Shown here in pieces: positions 6,774 through 13,182 of a DNA stretch of 13,182 bases. Made by a program: the position numbers and the translations under genes. Position 1 is the stretch's first letter. Each line of letters begins with the position of its first letter. Source of the stretch: Accumulibacter sp. (GTDB lineage: Bacteria > Pseudomonadota > Gammaproteobacteria > Burkholderiales > Rhodocyclaceae); the NCBI GenBank assembly GCA_003538495.1, contig DPSD01000446.1, positions 1 through 13,182 on the forward strand, read 5' to 3'. The notes below the pieces were generated by a model, which ran no database searches, had not been told where the DNA came from, and saw nothing but the letters and a program-made list of their open reading frames with translations.

Positions 6774-7621
6774 CAGCCGCCCTGTCCGACCTGCGCATAG
6801 GTGCTACCGGTGGGAATCCACGGAAAGCCGCCGAAGTTCGCGACGTTCGAGAAGGTGCCGGAACCGTTCCATCGTGCCTGGCAATCGGCCAGGCGCTTGC
6901 GGCAACCGCGCACCATGCTGTAAGCGTTGCCGGCGACCGGCAGGTAATAGAACGGCTCGAAGGTGGTGATCACGCCCGCCGCAAAACTCTTGATCTCCAG
7001 CGCCTTGAGCCCGGCATTCGGGCCGCTGGTGAACTGGATCGTGCCAGCGCCGAAGGTGTCGGACGCCTCGCTGCGAGCGCTATCGGTGAACACCGACGCG
7101 CTGCTGACGCTGGTCAGCGTGCCGGTGACGGTGTTGGCCGCCAGCGACACGCCGCAACCGGCGTACTCGGTGCCGCAGAAGACCTTGGGGCACTGCGCGC
7201 CGTAGGTCTGGCCAACGCTCTGGTTCAGCGCGTCGATCAGCGACACGCCGCCGATCTGGAAGCGGTCATCGAGCAGGGTGGCCTTGCCGAAGATGCCGGC
7301 GACGACCGGCTCCTGGTCCTCGACCGGCGCGGCCCAGGAAGTGGCGAAGACGTAGCAGCGCGCGCCGTCGAACAGGCCGCTGCCGACCGCGGCGTGCGAC
7401 AGGCCGGACGCGCCGGCAATCCCTTCGATGTCGATCGATGCCGGCGAGAATCCCGCGGTGCCGGCGTAGCCGGTGCACTGGTAGCCGGACGTCGACAGGT
7501 AGGTGTGGCCGCTCATCACGAGGTCTCGCGGGTAGTCAGTCAGGTAGATCGGCGACCCGGTGACCGGCACGATGCGCAGGCACAGTACCCGATAGCGGTA
7601 ATCGGCAACCACACTTTTCAC
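6773..7621 (-). CDS. DUF2163 / BR0599-family tail hub protein, 282 aa
   Basis: This is a tail hub component equivalent in position to RcGTA gp13 and comparable in role to lambda gpL. The N-terminal half (VLCLRIVPVTGSPIYLTDYP, SIDIEGIAGASGLS, LFDGARCYVFATSW) matches DUF2163. The C-terminal part ends in the family signature GCRKRLADCQARW followed by NVANFGGFPWIP. Five cysteines stand out: C144, C149, C156, C240 and C247. The lambda gpL C-terminal domain binds an iron-sulfur cluster through conserved cysteines, and these residues may do the same. The start is a GTG at 7621 overlapping the upstream stop by four bases (GTGA). No clear ribosome binding site precedes it, and the next in-frame Met is at residue 36, inside the conserved domain, so the coupled GTG is preferred. 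Confidence 0.88.
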   Translation of the reverse strand: MKSVVADYRYRVLCLRIVPVTGSPIYLTDYPRDLVMSGHTYLSTSGYQCTGYAGTAGFSPASIDIEGIAGASGLSHAAVGSGLFDGARCYVFATSWAAPVEDQEPVVAGIFGKATLLDDRFQIGGVSLIDALNQSVGQTYGAQCPKVFCGTEYAGCGVSLAANTVTGTLTSVSSASVFTDSARSEASDTFGAGTIQFTSGPNAGLKALEIKSFAAGVITTFEPFYYLPVAGNAYSMVRGCRKRLADCQARWNGSGTFSNVANFGGFPWIPTGSTYAQVGQGG

Positions 7622-8259
7622 GGATTCAGCCGCTCGATCAGATCAAACGAATGGCAATCGCGAAGGCTGATGTCGACCGCGGTCACCTCGATCTTGCTGT
7701 TGAACCGGCAGGGGATGTCGAACTGGCATCCCGCCGTGATGGCGTCGGTGATCAGCGGCGCCGGGGTGATGGTGATCAGGCCGGTGGTGGTGTCGACGCT
7801 CAGGCCCGAGCTGATTGTCAGGCCGTTCTTCGCGGCGACGACGGTGCCAGCCACCGGCTTGTAGATCGTCCGCGACGGGTAGCCGTGCGATGGCGCCGCG
7901 CCGTTGGTGCCATAGAAGACGCGCAGTTGATAGACGCCGCTGGCGGTATTGGCCAGCGGCTGATCCAGCGGCGTCGGCGTCCCGGTGAAACCGTTGGTGC
8001 TGAAATCGTCCAGGCACTTCACCCGGAAGGCGTAGTAGCTCTTGCGCGCGCGGTGATAGAGCGACAGGATGCGCGCCCACAGATCGGCCTTGTCGGTCGT
8101 GAAGTTGACATGGAACTCCCGCACCGGGAAGGGGTGGATCAGTTTTGGATACTCGGCACCCGACGCCGTCGTCGTGATCAGCACCTCGTAATCGTCGGCA
8201 TACGACACGCCCAAGCGCACATTGACCGGCAGGCGTTCCTCCAGAAACGGATTAGGCAT
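7618..8259 (-). CDS. DUF2460 distal tail protein, 213 aa
   Basis: The DUF2460 family corresponds to RcGTA gp12, a distal tail/baseplate component that joins the tube to the hub. Residues 1-60 (NPFLEERLPVNVRLGVSY, EVLITTTASGAEYPKLIHPFPVREFHV) and 60-82 (LWARILSLYHRARKSYYAFRVK) carry the usual pattern, in which a strand-rich N-terminus leads to the RxxYYAFRVKxxDDF segment. The last 35 residues (GCQFDIPCRFNSKIEVTAVDISL) resemble the family ending with an FDxPxRF-type motif. The ATG at 8259 overlaps the tape measure stop by eight bases, and the stop overlaps the next gene by four, which supports translational coupling. Confidence 0.85.
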   Translation of the reverse strand: MPNPFLEERLPVNVRLGVSYADDYEVLITTTASGAEYPKLIHPFPVREFHVNFTTDKADLWARILSLYHRARKSYYAFRVKCLDDFSTNGFTGTPTPLDQPLANTASGVYQLRVFYGTNGAAPSHGYPSRTIYKPVAGTVVAAKNGLTISSGLSVDTTTGLITITPAPLITDAITAGCQFDIPCRFNSKIEVTAVDISLRDCHSFDLIERLNP

Positions 8260-10813
8260 AGCGGCGCGCCCCCATCATCGCGGCCATCGCCTCGTGGGCG
8301 CCCTGGCCGGCCGACCGGCGCACGTCTGGCGCATTCTGGTTGCCGTTGACGTTGACCGTGATGTGGATCGCCTGCGATCCGCCTTTATTCTGCGCGGCAG
8401 GAACGATTCTTTCGCCCTGGTGGATCTGCGCGACCATGTCGCGCGGCACGAAGTCGGTGCCAACGGCGAAGCTTGGCAGGTCTGCACCGATGTCTCCCCC
8501 ATAGACCGGCGCGCCGTAGCCGGTATCAGGCAATCCGTAGCCCTGCGCGCCGACTTTGCCGCCGATGCCGATCGCCCCGAGCAGTCCGGTCAGCAAGCCG
8601 CCGCTGCCGGGCGTGCCAACGGCGCCGAACAGGCGTCGTCCAAGGTCCGCGGCCACCGCGTCGGCAATCATCCGCTGCAGCATCGTCCCGAAGCTCGCCA
8701 GCATGCCCTTGACGCCCTTGTCGAACGGGTTGAACAAGAAATCGGCCATGGCCTGCTGAATGCCGCGGTAGGCGTCTGTGAATTGCCGCTCTGCGGTCAG
8801 CGCGGCGTTGGTGGCCTGGTCCATGTAGGTGTCAAAGGCGCGCCTGGCGCCAATCTCGTAGGTGCGCGAGAGCGCATCGTTCTGGCGAAGGATCGCCTCG
8901 GCGGCCTTGGCCGACGCGTCCGCCTGCTGCAGCATCGCATCGCGCGCGGCGTCGGTCAGCGGTTTCCCCGACGCTTCGAGATGGTTGATCCGGGCCATCA
9001 CATCGGCGCGGCGCTGCTCGCGCAGGATGAACACATCGAGGTCGATGCCGTAGAGGCCGATCGAGTTTCGGGCGTCGATCAGGCGCCGGTTCTCTTCGGC
9101 CAGGCGCGTGCTGTAGTCCTTGACCGCCTTGTCACTCTCGGCGATCTGCAGGGCGTTGATCTTTTCCAGCGCCGTCGTTGCCGAAATGCCCTCGTTCCAG
9201 GCGAGCTGCGCCGCCCTGACCTTGAGCATGGTGTAGACGTTGTCGTTTTCCTTGGCAATCAGCTGGTCGAGCTGGTCGAGGAAGGTCTGGTACGGGCTGG
9301 CGGGTTCGGCCGGCAAGGCGGCTGTGCGGCCAGCGCGTGCTGCGGCCTCCGTCACCTTCGGCACCCACGGCTTGCCGGTCCTTTCCGGGTCAGGGGCAGC
9401 ACCGGCGTTGAAGCTGTCGGCTCCCCAGGCGAGTGCCATCGCCTTGGCGTTGCGCGTCGATTGCGCGACGACGTTGTCGCCAAAGGCGTTCCAGCGCTTG
9501 CCGAGGTCGTCCGGAACCGCCTGCAGGTCTTTCCAGGCGCCGGTGATGTCCCCGGTAGCGGCCTTGGCGATCGCCCCGACGACGCGCGACACTACGTCGC
9601 CCATCGCCTTGAACGACTGGATGACCGCTTCAGAGACGATGTAGGCGACTTCCTTGAGTCCGTAGAAGATGCTGACCACCGTCGCCATCGAGTAGCGGAA
9701 GACGTTGACCACGAACGGGAAGCCGTCCTTGAAGAAGGTCGCCAGATCGGTGAGGATCGGCATGATCTGGTCTGAAATCGCCTTCTTGAAGCCTTGCGCG
9801 GTCAGGTCCAGTTCGCGGTTGAACGCGCGCATGGCGACTTCGTAGGCGGCGACGGCTTCCTGCGTGCCGGCGCCAATGATCAGGTTGTAATCGACGAGAC
9901 GCTGGCCGGCTTCCTCGATCTTGGTGCCGGTGATCGCCAGGGCGTCGGACACCGCCTTGTAGTTCCCCAAGCCGATCGCCGCCGCCGCGGCGTTGCGGTC
10001 GTAGCCAACGGTGTATTCGTCGAGCACCTTCCTGGCATTGACCAGGATGTCGTGCTGCGAGAGCAGTTCGCCGTTGGCGTCCTGGTACGTGACGCCCAGG
10101 CGGTCGAGTTCGTCGGTATTGCTGCGCGCTGCTTTGGTCGCCGACTGCAGCGTGTCGACGTAGGACTTGCTGTCCACCCCGGCGCCCTTCAGCGCCTCGT
10201 TGAGTGCGGAAGCGTGGTCTGCGGACAGCAGCAGGCCTTCCTGCAGGCTCATCACTTCCTTGTTCAGCGCAATGACCGCGTCGATGTTCTCCGACCGGTA
10301 GGACTCGCCGGTGAACAACCCGCCGATGAAGTCGAGCGCGGTCGAGACGATCTTGTAGGCGGCGTAAATGGCGGATGCCGCCGCGACGGTGATGCCCACG
10401 GCGAGCGCGGCGCCGATCAGGATCAGTTTCGCCTTGACGAACTCTTCGACCTTGTCCATCCAGGTCTGCGCCACCACCAGGCCGGTCGCGAAGCCGGCGC
10501 CGACCGCGGTGGCGATCTTCTCCGGCCACGAGGAGGCGTCCACCTTGGCCGCTGCCTTGCTGATGCCGTCGATCGCTTCGGCAGACTGATCGGCGGCGCC
10601 CCTGATGCGGTCGTTCGCCGCCTCGAAGTCGCTGGCCATCTTCTGCGACGACTCGTCGGCCGCATCGGCTGCCCAGTCGAACGCCGTCTGGAACTGGTCG
10701 GCATTGGCCGCCGCGGCCGACAGGCTCGACTCTGCGATGTCGGCAGAGCGCACCATCGCCGCCTCGAACTTGTCGACGCGGGCATTGATCTCGACGTTGA
10801 TCAGGGAAATCAT
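8252..10813 (-). CDS. Tail tape measure protein, 853 aa
   Basis: This protein sets tail length, is packed in the tube lumen and is ejected ahead of DNA. The ATG at 10813 follows GGAG at six bases and lies three bases after the chaperone gene. Residues 1-95 are Ala-rich helices with coiled-coil character. Residues 101-165 are strongly hydrophobic (LILIGAALAVGITVAAASAIYAAY), and another hydrophobic stretch follows near the middle (VVNVFRYSMATVVSIFYGL); such segments may cross the host membrane on ejection. Residues about 650-735 resemble the C-terminal domain of lambda-type tape measures (FDTYMDQATNAAL, FTDAYRGIQQAM, FGTMLQRMIADAVAADLGRRL). Residues 784-806 carry the common VGTDFVPRDMVAQIHQGER motif near the end. 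At about 0.15 nm per residue, a rule of thumb for extended helix, the length suggests a tail near 128 nm, less if the ends are not in the tube. Confidence 0.92.
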   Translation of the reverse strand: MISLINVEINARVDKFEAAMVRSADIAESSLSAAAANADQFQTAFDWAADAADESSQKMASDFEAANDRIRGAADQSAEAIDGISKAAAKVDASSWPEKIATAVGAGFATGLVVAQTWMDKVEEFVKAKLILIGAALAVGITVAAASAIYAAYKIVSTALDFIGGLFTGESYRSENIDAVIALNKEVMSLQEGLLLSADHASALNEALKGAGVDSKSYVDTLQSATKAARSNTDELDRLGVTYQDANGELLSQHDILVNARKVLDEYTVGYDRNAAAAAIGLGNYKAVSDALAITGTKIEEAGQRLVDYNLIIGAGTQEAVAAYEVAMRAFNRELDLTAQGFKKAISDQIMPILTDLATFFKDGFPFVVNVFRYSMATVVSIFYGLKEVAYIVSEAVIQSFKAMGDVVSRVVGAIAKAATGDITGAWKDLQAVPDDLGKRWNAFGDNVVAQSTRNAKAMALAWGADSFNAGAAPDPERTGKPWVPKVTEAAARAGRTAALPAEPASPYQTFLDQLDQLIAKENDNVYTMLKVRAAQLAWNEGISATTALEKINALQIAESDKAVKDYSTRLAEENRRLIDARNSIGLYGIDLDVFILREQRRADVMARINHLEASGKPLTDAARDAMLQQADASAKAAEAILRQNDALSRTYEIGARRAFDTYMDQATNAALTAERQFTDAYRGIQQAMADFLFNPFDKGVKGMLASFGTMLQRMIADAVAADLGRRLFGAVGTPGSGGLLTGLLGAIGIGGKVGAQGYGLPDTGYGAPVYGGDIGADLPSFAVGTDFVPRDMVAQIHQGERIVPAAQNKGGSQAIHITVNVNGNQNAPDVRRSAGQGAHEAMAAMMGARRYA

Positions 10814-10816
10814 CGG

Positions 10817-11161
10817 TTACTCCGGCGGGATTCCAAAAATGACCGCATCGGCCCAGGCGGCGAGCTCGTCGTCGGTCAGTTGCGGCGTGGTCGCTGGCGC
10901 TTCTGCCGTCGGCCCTGCCGGCGGTCGTTCGAGGTAGGGCATGAAATCAGCCGGACGCACCGGCTCGGCGCCCTCGGCGCGCGTCCGTCCCGCGTAGTTG
11001 GCTACCGTCGAGGCGACGATGCCGGCGCGAAGGTCGGAGCGGTCCTCGCCCCACGGCTCGATCTGGTAGTACAGGCACCACTCCTGGAACTCTGCATACG
11101 ACAGGGCCGCCCGAAGTTCCTGCAGCGTTCGCCCCATCGCCAGCGCCAGGCGAAAGAGCAT
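10817..11161 (-). CDS. Tail assembly chaperone gpT-like (DUF4035), likely made as a gpG-T fusion
   Basis: Residues 4-58 (RLALAMGRTLQELRAALS, FQEWCLYYQIEPWGEDRSDLRAG, STVANYAG) match DUF4035/Phage_tail_T, the T part of the lambda gpG/gpGT tail chaperone. The frame lies -1 relative to the upstream chaperone gene and is open back to the slippery site at 11185-11191. The ATG at 11161 has no convincing ribosome binding site, so the domain is probably produced only as the C-terminal part of a fusion of about 231 residues. In lambda, gpGT binds tape measure and tube protein and brings them together. The last 30 residues are Pro/Ala-rich followed by an acidic helix (TDDELAAWADAVIFG). Confidence 0.82.
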   Translation of the reverse strand: MLFRLALAMGRTLQELRAALSYAEFQEWCLYYQIEPWGEDRSDLRAGIVASTVANYAGRTRAEGAEPVRPADFMPYLERPPAGPTAEAPATTPQLTDDELAAWADAVIFGIPPE

Positions 11162-11181
11162 CCGCCGTTCCGGGCTGGCCC

Positions 11182-11511
11182 TCAGTTTTTTGCGGCGTCC
11201 TCCTTGACCGAGAAGCCATTGACCGCCATCACGGCGGTGACCAGTTCGCCGATGCGCGACTGTGCCGACGCGCGCAGCGCCGGCAGGTCTTCGGCGGTAA
11301 AGGCCGGGGCGCCCTGGTCATCAACGACCGACGCGACGACCAGCAGGAAGCCAAAGTCGGCTTTCTGAGCCTCGGTCTTGCACGTTTCGCGGATGTCGGA
11401 GACTTCCGGGGCGCTGAGTTCGCGCAGGCGGACGGCGCCGATGCCGGGTACGTCCTGGTCGATGATCCTGGGCGCGAAGAGCGCGAGTAGCGCGGACTTG
11501 TCGAGAGCCAT
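11182..11511 (-). CDS. Tail assembly chaperone gpG-like, 109 aa
   Basis: The gene occupies the gpG position between tube protein and tape measure. The ATG at 11511 follows AAAGGA at eight bases; the open frame continues upstream to 11574 but has no better start. The protein is small and helical (MALDKSALLALFAPRII, LRELSAPEVSDIRETCKTE, FGFLLVVASVVDD, LPALRASAQSRIGELVTAVM). The gene ends with GCA AAA AAC TGA, a heptamer that allows ribosomes to slip back one base and enter the DUF4035 frame. It is expected to coat the tape measure protein before tube assembly and not to remain in the virion. Sequence similarity to lambda gpG itself is not evident; the call rests on order, size and the frameshift site. 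Confidence 0.8.
   Translation of the reverse strand: MALDKSALLALFAPRIIDQDVPGIGAVRLRELSAPEVSDIRETCKTEAQKADFGFLLVVASVVDDQGAPAFTAEDLPALRASAQSRIGELVTAVMAVNGFSVKEDAAKN
11185..11191 (-). promoter_or_regulatory. Programmed -1 ribosomal frameshift site A AAA AAC
   Basis: On the minus strand the zero frame reads GCA AAA AAC TGA, with the stop at 11184-11182. A AAA AAC is a standard X XXY YYZ slippery heptamer in the correct phase. A -1 slip continues as CTG AGG GCC and stays open into the DUF4035 frame to the TAA at 10819-10817, giving a fusion of about 231 residues. The same arrangement of G and GT chaperones is known across long-tailed phages. Confidence 0.85.
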
Positions 11512-11560
11512 GATGTGGTTCCTTTCTGGATAGCGTTGGAGGGGAATCAGCAGCGGCGAA

Positions 11561-12199
11561 TCAGCCGCGCGCAATCGGGCCGGTGACGACGAGCGTCGCC
11601 GAGCAGCGCAGCACCTTGTCCACGCCAGCGACCGGCTCGGTGATCTTCTGCACGAACCCCTGCCAGGCGCGAATCTTCAAGCCACCGGGGTAGTATTGCT
11701 TGAAGACCACGACCGCCTGCGCAGCGCGCGCGGCGATCAGGCGCAACTGGCCGACGTCGGTGTCGTCCGCGTCGTAGGTCAGCGCGTAGTTGCCGTTGTC
11801 CTGCAGGCCCTGGCGCTTCTCCTTGGCGAGAGAATCCATGTTGGTCACGTCGATCACCGTCGCGGTACCGCCGTCCGGCGTGAAATCCTGGACGTTGCCG
11901 ACCTTGGAGAAGGTCTGCGGGACGGCTGTGCCGGAAGTGCCGGCCGCGGCGAAGCCGGACGAGTCAATCGCGACCGTGAAGCTGGAACCCGATGCCGCGG
12001 TGACGATGCCGAGCAGGCCAGCGATCTCCGGCATGTTGGTGACGGTGCCGAAGATGACTACGTCGCCCACGGCGAGGGTGTTGGTCGCGGTGACCACCGC
12101 GGCCACAGCCTTGGAAATGGCGGTGATGGTGATCGACGCGCCCGGCGTGCCGGAGACGTAGAATTTGGAGAGTTGTGCAACTTGAGCGGTGGACGGCAT
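11561..12199 (-). CDS. Major tail tube protein with FCCH-like insertion, 212 aa
   Basis: This is the protein that polymerises into the tail tube. The ATG at 12199 follows GGAG at eight bases. The first 20 residues and residues 94-212 give the tube fold expected at this position (SKVGNVQDFTPDGGTATVIDVTNMDS, RQGLQDNGNYALTYDADDTD, WQGFVQKITEPVAGVDKVL, SATLVVTGPI); the KRQGLQDNG and ADDTD elements are typical of TP901-1-like tail tube proteins. Residues about 22-93 form a separate beta module (ITAISKA, VVTATNTLAVGDVVIF, SSFTVAID). Databases often label similar modules in phage proteins as ubiquitin-activating E1 FCCH domain. That part has nothing to do with ubiquitin and probably decorates the tube surface. 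The gene is set off from its neighbours by a terminator upstream and a 49-base gap downstream, suiting high expression. Confidence 0.85.
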   Translation of the reverse strand: MPSTAQVAQLSKFYVSGTPGASITITAISKAVAAVVTATNTLAVGDVVIFGTVTNMPEIAGLLGIVTAASGSSFTVAIDSSGFAAAGTSGTAVPQTFSKVGNVQDFTPDGGTATVIDVTNMDSLAKEKRQGLQDNGNYALTYDADDTDVGQLRLIAARAAQAVVVFKQYYPGGLKIRAWQGFVQKITEPVAGVDKVLRCSATLVVTGPIARG

Positions 12200-12213
12200 G
12201 GGGACTGCTCCAT

Positions 12214-12235
12214 AAAAAAGCCGCCCGCAGGCGGC
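12214..12235 (-). terminator. Intrinsic terminator between the tail completion and tail tube genes
   Basis: Read on the minus strand, GCCGCC, a TGCG loop and GGCGGC form a 6-bp all-GC stem followed at once by six T residues (12219-12214). It begins 18 bases after the DUF3168 stop and its T-run ends 14 bases before the tube gene ATG, with that gene's GGAG directly after it. There is no room for a promoter between it and the gene, so it must be read through, act as an attenuator or shape the mRNA end. Confidence 0.75.
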
Positions 12236-12252
12236 CGGTGAGGTTCAGAAGG

Positions 12253-12609
12253 TCAGTGGTACCAGATCGAGAATTCGTACAGGAAGCCGTGCAGCTTGCT
12301 GTCTGCGTCGTAGCGGCCGCGCCGGCTGCGCTGAATGCCGGTGAAGGTGCCGGCGTCGAACGCCGCCTGCATCGCCGCAGCAAAGGGTTCGCCAGCCGCC
12401 AGCGCGCCCTGGTAGGTCACATCCCACACGTCGACCTGGAAGATGTCCTGGTTGATGGTCACGCCGTCGGACAGCGTGTTGTTCGTCTGGCTGACGACGA
12501 CCGAATACACGCCGTAAGGCCGGGCGCAGTTCTGCGGGGCGACGTTGGGGTGCAGTCCGCCCGATAGAAATGGCGCTGCCAGCGTGACCAGCGTTTGCTC
12601 GATGCTCAT
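12253..12609 (-). CDS. DUF3168 tail completion/terminator protein, 118 aa
   Basis: DUF3168 proteins resemble lambda gpU and cap the finished tail tube so that it can join the head. Residues 1-20 (MSIEQTLVTLAAPFLSGGLH) form the N-terminal helix. Then come PYGVYSVVVSQTNNTLS, VTINQDIFQVDVWDVTY and a central helix (AGEPFAAAMQAAFD), and the end (GRYDADSKLHGFLYEFSIWYH) has the alternating pattern of the last strand of this family. The ATG at 12609 overlaps the upstream stop by one base (TGATG). The same frame is open further upstream, but that part overlaps the gp10-like gene and is not coding. Length fits the family. Confidence 0.82.
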   Translation of the reverse strand: MSIEQTLVTLAAPFLSGGLHPNVAPQNCARPYGVYSVVVSQTNNTLSDGVTINQDIFQVDVWDVTYQGALAAGEPFAAAMQAAFDAGTFTGIQRSRRGRYDADSKLHGFLYEFSIWYH

Positions 12610-12974
12610 CAGGACTCCCAGGACTTCGAGACGGCGTGTTCGACGCGGCCCGGGATGTGCTTTTCTTCGCGGTAGACCACCGGTCGGACGAAGGCACGGA
12701 CCGGCTCCCGGGCGGTGCCGAACTCGACGAAGGGCGCGTAGAACACCGTGTCGTTGCCGACCACGATCTTGAGTCGCACCCCATCGGCGGTCTCGACCAC
12801 CTCGTGACGAACGCTGGCCGCCAGCGCACCGGTGCGTTTCGGTGCCGCCGTGCGGATCTCGTCGACCATCCGTGCGCCCAGGGCGTCGAGATCGGCCAAG
12901 AGTCTCTGGCGCTGATGGGCGATTCCGGTCGCGAGGCGGGCACGCCATGCGGCCATCCCCAGGACCTCAGCCAT
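12609..12974 (-). CDS. HK97 gp10-like tail component, 121 aa
   Basis: HK97 gp10-like proteins sit at the head-tail joint and act in tail completion. The family pattern is clear: an N-terminal helix (RQRLLADLDALGARMVDEIRTAAP, residues about 22-45), TGALAASVRHEVV (48-60), the IVVGNDTVFYAPFVEFGTARE segment (70-90) and a conserved FVRPVVYREE helix (95-104). The ATG at 12974 overlaps the upstream head closure gene by eight bases, and the stop overlaps the next start, placing it firmly in the operon. Confidence 0.88.
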   Translation of the reverse strand: MAEVLGMAAWRARLATGIAHQRQRLLADLDALGARMVDEIRTAAPKRTGALAASVRHEVVETADGVRLKIVVGNDTVFYAPFVEFGTAREPVRAFVRPVVYREEKHIPGRVEHAVSKSWES

Positions 12975-13182
12975 CGTTCAGCCCTTCGGAGGCGATCAGG
13001 GTCAGCAGGACGTTGCGCTCGTCTTCATTCTCGACCGAGTGGATGTTGAAGGTGCGGCCGTTGTAGACAGCACGCATGGCCGCCACGGACTTGGGACTGG
13101 CAAAGGCACCCTGCCAGCGGATCGTGATCGTCGTCGGCTGATCCAGGCGCACGGTCTGCGCCGCAACCAGTTCGCGCCCGAC
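12967..13182 (-). CDS. Phage head closure / head-tail adaptor protein, partial (5' end outside window)
   Basis: The frame is open to the right edge, so the N-terminus is missing; the GTG at 13152 is internal, not the start. The visible 71 residues begin VGRELVAAQT and match the C-terminal part of the SPP1 gp16/lambda gpFII-like head closure family (PF05521, Phage_H_T_join). Visible elements are a strand TTITIRW, a loop, AVYNGRTFNIHSVENEDERN, and a final strand LLTLIASEG. The YNGRxFxIxSVxxxDERN element is the usual signature. These proteins form the ring that closes the portal after packaging and accepts the tail. Capsid, portal and terminase genes are expected to the right of the window. Confidence 0.85.
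   Translation of the reverse strand, partial: VGRELVAAQTVRLDQPTTITIRWQGAFASPKSVAAMRAVYNGRTFNIHSVENEDERNVLLTLIASEGLNDG

Noticed and set aside
8222..11368. Two long plus-strand open frames opposite the tape measure and chaperone genes
   Set aside because: They are antisense shadows; the minus strand has recognisable tape measure, DUF4035 and chaperone features and linked start/stop overlaps.
1..13182. tRNA, rRNA, CRISPR array, insertion sequence or integrase
   Set aside because: I looked for cloverleaf-like sequence, regularly spaced repeats and transposase or recombinase motifs and found none.

Overview
This GC-rich window is mostly the tail-morphogenesis module of a siphovirus-type prophage (or a gene transfer agent built on the same plan). 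It lies in what is probably a proteobacterial chromosome. Codon use and the protein types suggest a betaproteobacterium, but nothing in the window fixes the taxon.

From about 13182 down to about 2180, everything reads on the minus strand as one tightly packed run of genes, many overlapping by 1 to 8 nt. In transcription order they are: head closure protein (cut by the right edge), HK97 gp10-like protein, DUF3168 tail completion protein, an intrinsic terminator, the major tail tube protein, a lambda gpG/gpGT-type chaperone pair with a -1 frameshift heptamer, the tape measure protein, DUF2460 distal tail protein, DUF2163 hub protein, NlpC/P60 peptidase, a J-like tail tip/host-specificity protein, a DUF2793-like tail fibre protein, and a small DUF6127-like protein that appears to have lost its C-terminus. 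Together these build a long flexible tail: a tube polymerised on the tape measure with help from the chaperones, closed below by the hub, peptidase and J tip complex and above by the head-tail connector proteins. The order DUF2460, DUF2163, NlpC/P60, J is also that of the Rhodobacter capsulatus gene transfer agent.

The left 2.1 kb is different. Two plus-strand genes (611-1456 and 1498-2094), each with a good Shine-Dalgarno sequence, encode cysteine-rich proteins I cannot assign to a family. They run head-on into the end of the tail operon, where lysis genes would be expected, and so look like a cargo (moron) cassette or the host side of a damaged prophage end. Positions 1-600 hold no gene I can support, only two inverted repeats.

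The most interesting points are the unassigned cysteine-rich pair, a beta-propeller-like block of Asp-box repeats inserted in the J-like protein, the A AAA AAC frameshift site, a terminator placed directly in front of the tail tube gene, and the truncated DUF6127 gene at the junction.
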